A stretch of 64,000 nt of DNA from NCBI RefSeq assembly GCF_003664995.1, contig NZ_JFHL01000026.1:1-64000 (forward strand), read 5' to 3'. A program made the translations under genes and the position numbers. The notes below the pieces were generated by a model. That model was not told the origin of the DNA and searched no databases. It saw nothing but the letters and a program-made list of their open reading frames with translations. Shown here one piece after another: positions 1 through 8,670 of this stretch; positions within the stretch are counted from its first letter, which is position 1, and the number at the start of each line of letters is the position of its first letter. This DNA comes from Mesotoga sp. BH458_6_3_2_1. Lineage in GTDB: Bacteria; Thermotogota; Thermotogae; Petrotogales; Kosmotogaceae.

Positions 1-48
1 GGCTAATGCTTGTATACTATCGACTACTATAAGAGGTAACTGGAAACA

Positions 49-687
49 ATGGAAAGCCTGGTGAAGAAGGAGCCCGGCAGGACAGACTGGCAGAGAGATC
101 TTGGAGTGAGCCTGAACAACGTTGGCAGAATATACGAGAATCTGGGCGAAGGCGAGAAGGATCTCGAGTACTATAACAGGTTACTGGAAACAATGGAAAG
201 CCTGGTGAAGAGGGAGCCCGGCAGGACAGACTGGCAGAGAGATCTTGGAGTGAGCCTGAACAACGTTGGCAGAATATACGAGAATCTGGGCGAAGGCGAG
301 AAGGCTCTCGAGTACTATATGAGGTCTCTTGAGATAATGGAGAGTCTGGTGAAGAAAGATCCGGAAAGAACCGACTGGCAGAGCGACCTGGGAGTGAGCC
401 TTAACAACGTCGGCAGAATACACGAGAGTCTGGGCGAATGCGAGAAGGCTCTCGAGTACTATAGCAGAGCACTTAAGATAAAAAGATTACTTGTGGAAAA
501 AGAGCCGGAAGTTGTCGATAGATACATTGGTCTGGCCTTTGCTCTACTAGATATGTCTAGAGTGACTGAAGATGAAGGCATGAAAAGAGAATTCGTTACG
601 GAAGCATACACAATAACCAAATCACTTGTTGATTCAGGTGTTACGCATCTTCAGCTTGTCGATCTAGCAAAGATCTTATCGTTGTGA
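49..687 (+). CDS. Tetratricopeptide-repeat protein, probably lacking its original N-terminus
   Basis: The 212-residue product has three consecutive 48-residue units (1-48, 49-96, 97-144), each carrying a core like SLNNVGRIYENLGEGEKALEYY that fits the helix pair of a TPR, then a diverged fourth unit and a unique tail. TPR arrays are protein-interaction scaffolds; no enzymatic domain is visible. Units 1 and 2 are almost identical at the DNA level. The same repeat phase continues upstream of the first ATG, but there an in-frame TAA at 37-39 replaces the leucine codon found in the next unit, so the array was probably longer and has been cut by a stop, or a larger gene lies left of the window. The SD before ATG 49 is poor. 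Whether the remaining ORF is translated is uncertain. Confidence 0.7.
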   Translation: MESLVKKEPGRTDWQRDLGVSLNNVGRIYENLGEGEKDLEYYNRLLETMESLVKREPGRTDWQRDLGVSLNNVGRIYENLGEGEKALEYYMRSLEIMESLVKKDPERTDWQSDLGVSLNNVGRIHESLGECEKALEYYSRALKIKRLLVEKEPEVVDRYIGLAFALLDMSRVTEDEGMKREFVTEAYTITKSLVDSGVTHLQLVDLAKILSL

Positions 688-911
688 TCTTAGAAAAGTA
701 GACAAGTTTAGATCAATATTAGTGATTGTTCTTGGACCCAAGAAATCACGTATTTGGCCAAGTAAAATGATGAACTAGTTTCTAATCTGCAGCGCTTGTC
801 AGTTTGTCGTTAGAATTTGCCGTTCTGTTCTCTGAATCCAATGTCTGTAGTTATTATCATGCCCCTTTTCTCAGAGAGTCTTCGATCAAATAAAAGAGTC
901 TTCGTGAGAGG

Positions 912-1690
912 CTATCCTTTCTCAAGCCAGGCTTCTACTATCCTGTAGAACTCTTCTCTTGCATGTCTTTCCATCCAGGGCATGTGGCCGCATCTTTCCA
1001 GAAGCCTGAACTTGAAATCCTTGAAAGCGGGATCTCAACACCCTCTGCAGGATGGGGGTCGAAATCGCCATGGACTGCAAGGACGGGACAGCGAATTTTC
1101 TTGCCACTCTCGAGAAGCTCTCCGCTCTGTCTCATCTCTGAGGCCTCAGTCCAAACGCTCTTGTATATCTCTGCATCAATATTGACTTCTACTCTTTCTG
1201 CATCTTCGAGAAGATCAAAGTGGTCTGTCTTTGCCAGGAGTTTTCTGAATTCAGATAGCATTTCTCTATCTTTGAGTTCTGCATTGCTCAAGAGGCTCAT
1301 GAGCTCTTCGGCTCTAGCCTTTTCTTTTGCGCCAAGACGATTCAAGCGAGTATTCATAATACCAGAAGCGTAGTGCTGTTCGAAAGGACCGCTGCTTATG
1401 AGTATTATCCTATGCACAAGATCGCTATACTTTGCCGCAAACAAGAAGACGAGCCATGCACCCCAAGAATGTCCCAAAAGAATAACCGGAGGAGAGCAAT
1501 ACTTCTCGACAGTCTCCCTCAATTCCTCTATTTGTCCTGATACTGTTTTCTTTGTCTGATAGGGCTCTACAACTCCCCGCTTCTTCCCCAGCTCTCTCGC
1601 AAGAGGCGCGACTCCTCCGGCCGCTCCTGGCCCTCCGTGGGCGACGACAACTCTGAATGGAGGGTTACCGTACATTTTGAGATTATCCAT
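912..1690 (-). pseudogene. Frameshifted alpha/beta hydrolase (proline iminopeptidase-like), copy 1
   Basis: This is a near-identical copy of the intact gene at 4537-5325. It keeps the HGGPG oxyanion motif, the GHSWG nucleophile elbow and the HGDFDPHP acid region. Relative to the intact copy, ten bases are missing near 1018-1024, between two CCTTGA direct repeats, which shifts the frame just before the segment carrying the catalytic histidine (CGHMPWMERH). That segment is still present in another frame down to the old stop at 912-914; read in frame, translation runs into an unrelated tail ending at 938. The start is set at 1690, where GGAGG lies upstream of ATG; a longer ORF to 1780 has no comparable site. 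With the histidine lost, the product is expected to be inactive. Confidence 0.85.
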
Positions 1691-1798
1691 TTTTTTCGCC
1701 TCCGGTTTGGAGTGTTCTTCTCTGCGCTTTGCAGTTACCTCTCTTTCACTGCTGTATTCTACTCCTACTTCGACCGACATGATACTGGCGTTATATTA

Positions 1799-1893
1799 AC
1801 TCAACTTTGACAGTAAGGAATCTGAAGATAGCCTAGCAAGCTGGAAAATGAAAAGAGAAACAAACGTACCACCACAGTGGTCGACTATGAAAT
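1799..1893. repeat. Dispersed intergenic repeat, copy a
   Basis: About 95 bp starting with CTCAACTTTGACAGTAAGG and containing a CCACCACAG block. A similar stretch occurs at 16032-16120 and a shorter one at 5491-5540. All three lie next to gene ends or starts and none has flanking target-site duplications that I can see. The minus-strand reading of copies a and c gives similar short peptides ending in LLSKLS, but this follows from DNA similarity and is not taken as coding evidence. Confidence 0.55.
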
Positions 1894-3138
1894 ATCTTTG
1901 AGTAGATCCCGTGGTCTTGTTTTGAGTTCTTTGAAAGCATCGTGAGCATTGCCCGTTATCTTGGTACATGAAAGTCCATGTATCAAGAATTAGAAGAAAA
2001 TACTTGACACTAGACTTTTCAGGATTTGCTGATCTCAATCGATGGATTGGATACTCTCTCTTCAATTCATCTGTCCTAATGAGTGTACTGACAAAGAAAT
2101 TGAAGGATACTTGACTGAACGAGCCGTATTCAGTCGGGAAGCTGTTCTCGAGATTGGAACTCTGGTGTGAGTCGACTATTCGGGAAGATATGGTCATATT
2201 CTTAACGAGGTTACAAAATCCTAGCGCCTTATCCAAAACGCTCTAAAATCTGTATATTGATTCATAGTTATAATTATGCGGATCTTTCCCTCTCAAAGTA
2301 ATGAACTCATGCATTTTGCTTACCTTTGTGATGTCGAATTTCGTCAACTAGTGTTGTTTATGTCCATTTAAAAGCCGTTTCTTTGGATCACTTCGAGTTT
2401 GTGGCCTCTTAACACGAGGATTCATTGTTGGTCCAGATGTTTTTGGCACTAGGAAATACAGTACTTGGCCAAATAAAAATCCAGAACCCGGGATTAACTG
2501 TTTAGCCTCTAATGATAGAGTCTCCAATCTTTAAATCTGCAGACAAAAGTCGGGACTCCATTTTTTGAAGATCGGCTCTTTGTTCCGGAGCTAGGAGCTT
2601 TGTTCTTCGTTCGCAAGAGCGGAAGAGCGTCAAAACACGAGATGAAGAGAGAGGACGAGAAAAAGAGGGTTCTTTTCTCTCCTGAGCGAAGCGAACTCTC
2701 GAAATCTCTAGTGATCTCTCTTGGCTCTTAAAAGAACTCTCGACAAGAGATCGGAACCCGAGAAACCGGGGATTCTTTAATTTTGAAGTAACGCTTTCCT
2801 TTTCGGCTTCTACATTGCTTATCTGTCAATGTTTACAGACATTCATAACCGTTATGTTCTTCTTAAAGTGTTACCATCAACTTCGGAGCAAATGTACCCA
2901 TTGATCCTTCAAAACAGGTTTATTGTAATGGTGGAAGGCAACTCTGACGTTTCAGTAAGCGCCGAAAATTGTCTCAAAATTTGAAAAAAGATATCAAGCT
3001 TTTGCTCCACTTAACCCTTTGCTCTTGCCTATCAGCGTCAGGAAAGGAGGTGTGAAGTCTGCTGAAGAGAACGTAAGAGAAAGGAGAAGTCGGGAGTGAC
3101 AAGAGCGAGAAAATGAATCGATCAAAGGAGGGATTGTA
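1894..3138. other. Long non-coding stretch with a dispersed repeat
   Basis: No credible gene seen in about 1.25 kb. A 146-codon minus-strand ORF (to 2236) has low-complexity, non-protein-like composition and overlaps the dispersed repeat at 1799-1893. A segment at 2379-2440 is repeated at 7808-7872 (shared core GATCACTTCGAGT and GTTGGTCCAGAT). The stretch 2640-2770 is rich in GAGAG/CTCTC words. The last 130 bases are purine-rich and end in the AAAGGAGGG site of the gene at 3139. Confidence 0.5.
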
Positions 3139-4194
3139 ATGAGAAAGTGGGTATTGGTTTTGATGCTACTGACTCTTCTGGTGATTATGGTTACCGCAAA
3201 GGAAGGAGTCTACGCATTTATGGGTATGGTAGGTACTGAAGGCCAGAGCAACGCTTATGTCCTCGATGTGACTGATCCCGCAAATCCCATAGTTCTCTTT
3301 CAGTCGAGTGAAATGGATGTTCCAGATGTCACTATAATCGGTGATTACGCCTATTTTGGGACAACATACGTTATGGACTTCTATGAATACGCTGACCTTG
3401 TAGTGGTTGACATCTCAGACATAAAGAAACCGGAGAAAGTCGGATACCTCAGAGACGACCAGGGTCAGTTCTTGCGTATGGTTACCAGGGATAACTATGC
3501 CTTTACTGCAGGCTACATTTCGGGACTCCATATCCTAGACCTTTCCGAACCGTCCAAACCTTCTATTATCAAGACTATGAAGTTCGACGACTTCAATGGC
3601 GATGACGGCGTAAGGGACGTATTGATCAACGGTAATTATCTCTATCTTTCAGGAGCGACGATAACCCCAGAGATGTACTATACAGGTGCGAACAGAATGG
3701 GTATATATGTTGCAGATATCTCAGATCCTGAGAATCCCGAGATCGTTGGTTTCGTCTACACAGGTCTTTATGGAGTGATTCAGTTCAGAATCCGAGAAAA
3801 CTACCTGTATTGCTGCTCTGAAGGAAAGGGCATAGACATCTTCGACATCTCTAATCCGCGAGCGCCGGCTCATGTTAGAACTGTCTACTACACCAACGCC
3901 GGTCCCGAATGCATTGCTTTCCACGGAAGGTATGCTTACGTAGCAGACTTTATGGACAAAGGAATCCTCATATTCGACGCCACAAATCCGACAGATCTAC
4001 GACTGCTCAATCTGGTTGCAACACAATCAAAGATGGGGTTTGCCGTGGATATCCTTGACGGGATGCTATATGTAGCAGACGGTCCGTCGGGCCTGCTAAT
4101 TTACAGTCTAGAGAATCCCGAAATGCCGCAGTTTGTTGGTCAGTTCAGTATCGAAGCGGGGTTGGCATTCACCGTGAAGGTTATCAAACGGTAG
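3139..4194 (+). CDS. Exported LVIVD-repeat beta-propeller protein
   Basis: The 351-residue protein begins with a signal peptide (residues 1-20, hydrophobic core VLVLMLLTLLVIMV ending at an Ala-Lys junction). Seven LVIVD-type strands follow, each of the form hydrophobic-D-[IVL]-x-[DEN]-P-x-x-P: about residues 39-55, 87-104, 130-147, 189-206, 232-249, 276-293 and 319-336, which fits a seven-bladed propeller. The family is found in secreted and surface proteins; a specific ligand or activity cannot be read from the sequence. The ATG is preceded by AAAGGAGGG at good spacing and a terminator follows, so this is a single-gene unit. It lies between the two hydrolase copies. Confidence 0.85.
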   Translation: MRKWVLVLMLLTLLVIMVTAKEGVYAFMGMVGTEGQSNAYVLDVTDPANPIVLFQSSEMDVPDVTIIGDYAYFGTTYVMDFYEYADLVVVDISDIKKPEKVGYLRDDQGQFLRMVTRDNYAFTAGYISGLHILDLSEPSKPSIIKTMKFDDFNGDDGVRDVLINGNYLYLSGATITPEMYYTGANRMGIYVADISDPENPEIVGFVYTGLYGVIQFRIRENYLYCCSEGKGIDIFDISNPRAPAHVRTVYYTNAGPECIAFHGRYAYVADFMDKGILIFDATNPTDLRLLNLVATQSKMGFAVDILDGMLYVADGPSGLLIYSLENPEMPQFVGQFSIEAGLAFTVKVIKR

Positions 4195-4228
4195 CACCGA
4201 TTGAAAACTAATACCGTATCAAGCAACT

Positions 4229-4260
4229 GGCGTCTGTCATTCGACAGGCGCCTTTTCTTT
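4229..4260 (+). terminator. Rho-independent terminator of the LVIVD gene
   Basis: A ten-pair stem (GGCGTCTGTC with GACAGGCGCC, one G-T pair) around an ATTC loop is followed by a T-rich run (TTTTCTTT). It begins 35 bases after the stop codon at 4194. Confidence 0.88.
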
Positions 4261-4294
4261 GTCAGAGAGGTTTGCTCAGTATCGCTCACAGAAG

Positions 4295-4330
4295 AATTAA
4301 GTCAATTTCTCATTTGGTATTGACTTAATT
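4295..4330. repeat. Perfect 12-bp inverted repeat in the convergent gap
   Basis: AATTAAGTCAAT at 4295-4306 is matched exactly by ATTGACTTAATT at 4319-4330 with a 12-base spacer. It lies between the LVIVD terminator and the 3' end of the hydrolase gene on the other strand. There is no T-tract, so it may be an AT-rich protein-binding site or a stem-loop; no function is assigned. Confidence 0.6.
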
Positions 4331-4536
4331 AAGGTCAGACTCCTATTTATGATTTGGCGAAGAGGATTATTGAATTCCGTTTGCACTTGGATTCAGAATG
4401 ATTGCATCAAGCTGTTTATGAAGCCTTTCACTCCCCAGGCGCATTTGGGGTTGTGACTCCTTTTCTGCGAGATCTTGCTGAACCAATCGGTGTTTTTCTG
4501 TCAATTCCAGCTTCGTCATATTTGAATGTCGAGAGA

Positions 4537-5325
4537 CTATCCTTCTTCAAGATCGGCTTCTACAATTTCGTAGAACTCTTCTCTTGCATGTCTTTCCATC
4601 CAGGGCATGTGGCCGCATCTTTCCAGAAGCCTGAACTTGAAATCCTTGAGTACCCTTGAAAGCGGGATCTCAACACCCTCTGCAGGATGGGGGTCGAAAT
4701 CGCCATGGACTGCAAGGACGGGACAGCGAATTTTCTTGCCACTCTCGAGAAGCTCTCCGCTGCTTCTCATCTCTGAGGCCTCAGTCCAAACGCTCTTGAA
4801 TATCTCTGCATCGATATTGACTTCTACTCTTTCTGCATCTTCGAGAAGATCAAAGTGATCTGTCTTTGCCATGAGTTTTCTGAATTCAGATAGCATTTCT
4901 CTATCTTTGAGTTCTGCATTGCTCAAGAGGCCCATTAGCTCTTCGACTCTAGCCTTCTCTTTTGCGCCAAGACGGTTCAAGCGAGTATTCATAATACCGG
5001 AAGCGTAGTGCTGTTCGAAAGGACCGCTGCTTATGAGTATTATCCTATTCACAAGATCGCTATACTCTGCCGCAAACAAGAAGACGAGCCATGCACCCCA
5101 AGAATGTCCCAAAAGAATAACCGGAGGAGAGCAATACTTCTCGACAGTCTCCCTCAATTCCTCTATTTGTCCTGATACTGTTTTCTTTGTCTGATAGGGC
5201 TCTAGAACTCCCCGCTTCTTTCCAAGCTCTCTAGCAAGAGGCGCGACTCCTCCGGCCGCTCCCGGCCCTCCGTGGGCAACTATAACTTTGAATGGAGGAT
5301 CACCGTACATTCTGAGATTATTCAT
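4537..5325 (-). CDS. Alpha/beta hydrolase, proline iminopeptidase-like (intact copy 2)
   Basis: The 262-residue protein has an HGGPG motif near residue 17, a GHSWG nucleophile elbow, a HGDFDPHP segment that supplies the acid, and CGHMPWMERH near the C-terminus with the catalytic histidine. HGGPG is typical of the S33 prolyl aminopeptidase group, though many relatives act on other small esters or amides, so the substrate is open. The start at 5325 is chosen because GGAGG lies seven to eight bases upstream; a longer ORF reaches 5412. The gene is almost identical to the broken copy at 912-1690. It is monocistronic, with no terminator seen downstream. Confidence 0.85.
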   Translation of the reverse strand: MNNLRMYGDPPFKVIVAHGGPGAAGGVAPLARELGKKRGVLEPYQTKKTVSGQIEELRETVEKYCSPPVILLGHSWGAWLVFLFAAEYSDLVNRIILISSGPFEQHYASGIMNTRLNRLGAKEKARVEELMGLLSNAELKDREMLSEFRKLMAKTDHFDLLEDAERVEVNIDAEIFKSVWTEASEMRSSGELLESGKKIRCPVLAVHGDFDPHPAEGVEIPLSRVLKDFKFRLLERCGHMPWMERHAREEFYEIVEADLEEG

Positions 5326-5987
5326 TTTTTTCGCCTCCAGTTTGGAGTGTTCTTCTCTGCTCTCTGCAATTACTTCTCTTTCACTGCTGTATTCTACTCC
5401 ATCCTTATCCATGGTACTGGCATTCTCTTAGCTACATTAACGCCAAGAGAGTTTCGAACAGGGTATTCGAATACCGGTTGTTACATCCAAGCTTTGACAA
5501 AAACAAATTCTGAAGATAGCCAAGCTAGCTAGATAATTGGAAGAAAGAGATGATTATCTATCTCTTTGCCCTAGGGCATTATCAATATGATTCACTGCTT
5601 ACTATGCTATATCAGCAGATAGGATGAGACTCCTATCCTTACCCCCAAAAAAATCTCACTTAGATCTCAACCTGATATTTCATACCAGTTCCATCGCTCT
5701 TTCTTTTCATTCGCTGAAGTCTAAGAACTGACAGGCAAACAGCGCGAAACCGTTTCCAAGCTTGAAGCAGAAGAGTGTCCAACCCACTTCGAAACCTGGC
5801 TTAACACCTAGTAACCCGCTTACAATCTTCACAAACTCCATAGCCCTTTCTGGGAAACTAACTCACGCGTCTTGTCTATCTATATGATGTCGAACTCTTG
5901 GAAATAGCCTGCTAAAAGAGCCCAGAGTATGAGGTTGAGGTCACAGAAAGGAGTCCCATTAATTATCAGACCAAGGATAGGAAGCTC
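5326..5987. other. Non-coding stretch with palindrome, repeat copy b and a mini-ORF
   Basis: 5462-5475 is a perfect 14-bp palindrome (GGTATTCGAATACC) inside about 75 bp that are absent from the equivalent place upstream of hydrolase copy 1. 5491-5540 is the short copy b of the dispersed repeat seen at 1799. On the minus strand, 5841-5707 is an ATG-started 44-codon ORF with hydrophobic and aromatic residues (contains GFEVGWTLF) and a weak GAAAGGG site; it could be a gene remnant or chance. Nothing else was recognised. Confidence 0.4.
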
Positions 5988-7010
5988 TCAGAACCAAAGC
6001 GGAAGCTGTTTCACATTTTGACCAATGAACGGCTCCTCTTCACTGTCTCTTTCGATCATGCCGGATAACAGTCGGTATATGTCGGGCTCCCGGGAGATCA
6101 TATCAATGTCAAGCGGTATCCCTCTCATATCTATTAGCTTTGCGTTTCCTCTTTCTTCCTTACCGAGGTCAAGCACAAACAGTGCGCAGTAATTCTTTTC
6201 AATGCATTCTGTAGCCCCTGACCAAGTCCCACCCTTTTCCAGATCACTTCGTACAACTACGCCAAAGTCGGAAAGCGAATAGATATATTTGTTTCTATCC
6301 ATTGCCCTCCAAACAGTGAATTTTTCCCAAGGAGGGAACGCTGACAGCAATACGAGACGACCATCCCTAACAAATCTGGAGATCTCATCCTTTCTTATGA
6401 AACTCTTGAGAGAATCAGCTACAATACCGGCAGCAAGACCTCCGTTCTGAAGCGATCCCATCATAGCGTGCATATCAACACCTTTTGCAGCACCGGAAAC
6501 TACTGTTACACCTGACTGGGCACATCTTTCTCCCAAGAGATGAGCTTGATCAAGCAAAGATTGAGAGGTTTTTCTGGAACCTACGATTGAAACCGCCTTA
6601 TTGTTTAGTATTGAAAGGTCTCCCGCATAAAAAATCAATGGCGGTGCAAGATGCTTGAGCTTATCCAGCAGTTTGCTAGGGTACTCCGGTTCTGCACGCG
6701 ATATCGCACGAATGCCTTTTTCTTCGAGATTTGAAAGCTCAATCGCGAGAGAGTGCTTCCTACTCAAAAGGCCAGCTATAAGCTTCGCAGATTTTTCGTC
6801 TATCTCAAGCTGCTCGCCAATTTGCGCTTCACTTAGCTCCAGGAGCTTGGAAGGCCTCGAAAGCGGAGAAGAGGCAATGCGCCTGGCAAGGTTGTTAAAG
6901 TTCTTCAAGTTGAGAGGTTTGAGATCGTTGTTCCGCTCTGCATCAAATCTGATTGTAAGGAGCATTATCGAATGCCTGTCGGATATGTAATCATGACTCG
7001 TCGTCATCAT
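5988..7010 (-). CDS. DprA/Smf-like Rossmann-fold protein
   Basis: The 340-residue protein carries the DprA-family Rossmann core: VSIVGSRKTS near residue 141 (GSRxxS phosphate loop), VVSGAAKGVDMHA near 170, SDFGVVV near 247, and KGGTWSGATECI near 259. DprA proteins bind single-stranded DNA or nucleotide ligands; those encoded beside RecQ/phosphoribosyltransferase genes are suspected parts of conflict or repair systems rather than transformation. The start at 7010 (ATGATG preceded by GGTGG) is preferred over a longer reading to 7055 because relatives begin a few residues before the LLTIRF strand. It overlaps the stop of the upstream remnant by 20 bases, which indicates former translational coupling. 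The core motifs are intact although its partner is broken. Confidence 0.8.
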   Translation of the reverse strand: MMTTSHDYISDRHSIMLLTIRFDAERNNDLKPLNLKNFNNLARRIASSPLSRPSKLLELSEAQIGEQLEIDEKSAKLIAGLLSRKHSLAIELSNLEEKGIRAISRAEPEYPSKLLDKLKHLAPPLIFYAGDLSILNNKAVSIVGSRKTSQSLLDQAHLLGERCAQSGVTVVSGAAKGVDMHAMMGSLQNGGLAAGIVADSLKSFIRKDEISRFVRDGRLVLLSAFPPWEKFTVWRAMDRNKYIYSLSDFGVVVRSDLEKGGTWSGATECIEKNYCALFVLDLGKEERGNAKLIDMRGIPLDIDMISREPDIYRLLSGMIERDSEEEPFIGQNVKQLPLWF

Positions 7011-7671
7011 AACCACCTTCCCACGAAGCCGATAAAGCAAAGGGATAAACCGCACCGGCGTTTTTCTTCTTCAGCAGATAAGCTATTACTGTAAATGTCC
7101 ATCTCGAATCGACAAGGTCGTCGACAAGGAGGACTCTTTTACCCCCAAGGTCAAGAGAAACATCAAAAGCGGAGAGTACATTTTCAAACTGCATAGATGA
7201 GTTTTTCATGGCCTTCTGTTCATGTGTTTCCTTTTTCTTCACGACACAATCCGGTATGTAACTCAGACCAATCTCTTTAGCCAAAGCTTCCGCAAATCTA
7301 GAGACCAGATAGGGACGTCTGAGAGACGGAACGGACACAACAATTTCTGGAAACGGTTCAGGCGACCAGTAATCGGTAATCAAGTCCTTAGAAGCGGCTA
7401 CCAATTCACTTCTGAAATGTCCCCTTTCGTATTTATCCTCCTTAACCATTCTACCCCAACCGGCATCACCATAAATGCTCAACGAATAACCAGCTTCATA
7501 TCTGAAGGGTTCCGGTATTTGTATCATGTCTTCAAATCGATAAGGGAACCTTTTCCTTGGCTCAATTCTCACGAATCTATTCTTAAGAAACTTCGCGGCT
7601 TTCTGAACGAGCTGAGGGTTTGTAGCCCTGGGTCGAAAATCCCCCGCACAGTTGCAGCATCTACCGCAATC
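6991..7671 (-). pseudogene. C-terminal remnant of a RecQ-like helicase/phosphoribosyltransferase fusion
   Basis: An open frame without a good start runs from 7671. It begins with DCGRCCNC, the tail of a RecQ-type zinc-binding module, continues through a short helical linker and IEPRKRFP (near 7565), then a phosphoribosyltransferase domain with GDAGWG (near 7460) and the PRPP-loop segment VLLVDDLVDSRWT (near 7125). A TAA at 7672-7674 sits directly before the cysteine cluster and upstream reading gives only a few related residues (FFDDLS) before further stops. No helicase motif is found in the window. A GTG at 7572 could start a 193-residue domain but has no ribosome site. The gene order PRTase then DprA matches intact systems known elsewhere. 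Confidence 0.75.
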
Positions 7672-7674
7672 TTA

Positions 7675-8116
7675 ACTGAGATCATCAAAAAATCCAGCTT
7701 CACAAACCGTGCCCCCAAGAGCAAAGGATACCCTTCAAAGATACTGATTCACTCAGAAAGATGGATCTTCAATAGATCCTCCTAATTCTGTTTTCAGAGA
7801 TTTAGAAGACGTTTCTTCAGATCACTTCGAGTCTGTGGCTCCTTCACACGTGTATTCGTTGTTGGTCCAGATTCACATTGGTTGCGAAGACGGTTCTATA
7901 AGAGTTTCTTTTTTGAGGTGGTTTTACTTGTCGAAAGCTTCATGTGCTAGACTTCCCTTGTCGGTCAAAGAATTGCTCTTAAACACCGGTAATCGAGGAT
8001 TATTTCCTGAAGAGCCGAGATTATTCATATTGCATTAAGCAGCAGATGCAAAGGATAAATCACAGGGATATGCTCCTAACCGATTCGTGAATTCATAACA
8101 GCCCAGGGAGGCAATT
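7675..8116. other. Non-coding stretch replacing the missing helicase part
   Basis: This is where the helicase portion of the fusion at 6991-7671 would be expected, but only stop-ridden sequence is present. From 7808 to 7872 it carries the dispersed repeat also found at 2379-2440. Plus-strand ORFs here (7835-8038 and others) lack ribosome sites and protein-like composition. The last bases give the AGGGAGG site of the gene at 8117. Confidence 0.5.
7808..7872. repeat. Dispersed 60-bp repeat (partner at 2379-2440)
   Basis: Both copies share a framework of CGTTTCTT, GATCACTTCGAGT, GTGGC and GTTGGTCCAGAT in the same order and spacing, with scattered substitutions. Each lies in gene-poor DNA near a damaged gene. 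Confidence 0.55.
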
Positions 8117-8425
8117 ATGGCCAACAAGAAAAGAGAAGAAGAATGGAAAGAAGTCAAGAAGAGATGCAAGGTCGGTGATGAAACGGTACGAATGGCGAAG
8201 GAACTGGGGATAAATCCAAAGACCCTGATCAAGAACATACCGAGCAAGGCCGAAAAGTGGAAGGCGCCCGTCGATGTCTGGATAAGAGAAATGTACGATA
8301 AGGTAAAAGAAAAGAGTGCAAAGAAAGCAAAAGCTAAGGCAAAGCGATTGCGGAAAGAAAGTGAGAAGTTGGCCGACAGTTCGTCTCGATTGGATTACAG
8401 CGATAAATCAGACAAGCAAGACTAA
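8117..8425 (+). CDS. Small basic conserved protein of unknown function
   Basis: The 102-residue product starts at an ATG five bases after AGGGAGG. Residues 1-60 (EEWKEVKKRCKVGDETVRMAKELGI..., IPSKAEKWKAPVDVWI) resemble a small family I recognise from Firmicutes and other bacteria in which a basic helical region precedes a KWKAPV-VWIR segment. The C-terminal part is lysine/alanine-rich (KSAKKAKAKAKRLRKE) and looks disordered or nucleic-acid binding. No catalytic motif or membrane segment is visible. It stands alone between non-coding stretches. Confidence 0.7.
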   Translation: MANKKREEEWKEVKKRCKVGDETVRMAKELGINPKTLIKNIPSKAEKWKAPVDVWIREMYDKVKEKSAKKAKAKAKRLRKESEKLADSSSRLDYSDKSDKQD

Positions 8426-8670
8426 GGGTCGTCATTATAGAGATACACAGCCTAATGGCAGTCAAAGGACACGGGTCCCGATTGGTTATTTTGTATCTAA
8501 GAGACGAGGACCAGGAAGCGTAGATCGAATAACGGGACTTTCTATAGCTCCGAGATGAAAGATCTTCCGAGCAAAAGCCTCTACAGCTAGTGGAAACTAT
8601 CACAGTTCTCTTAAGTTAGTTCGATAGCCAGAATGGTTTTTCAGGTCTTTCGAATGTCTAGAGATTCATT

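Noticed and set aside
1796-2236. 146-codon minus-strand ORF
   Set aside because: No ribosome site, odd composition, and its C-terminal third is the dispersed repeat also seen at 16032; treated as non-coding.
7222-7785. 187-codon plus-strand ORF
   Set aside because: Antisense to the phosphoribosyltransferase domain and running into non-coding sequence; no ribosome site.
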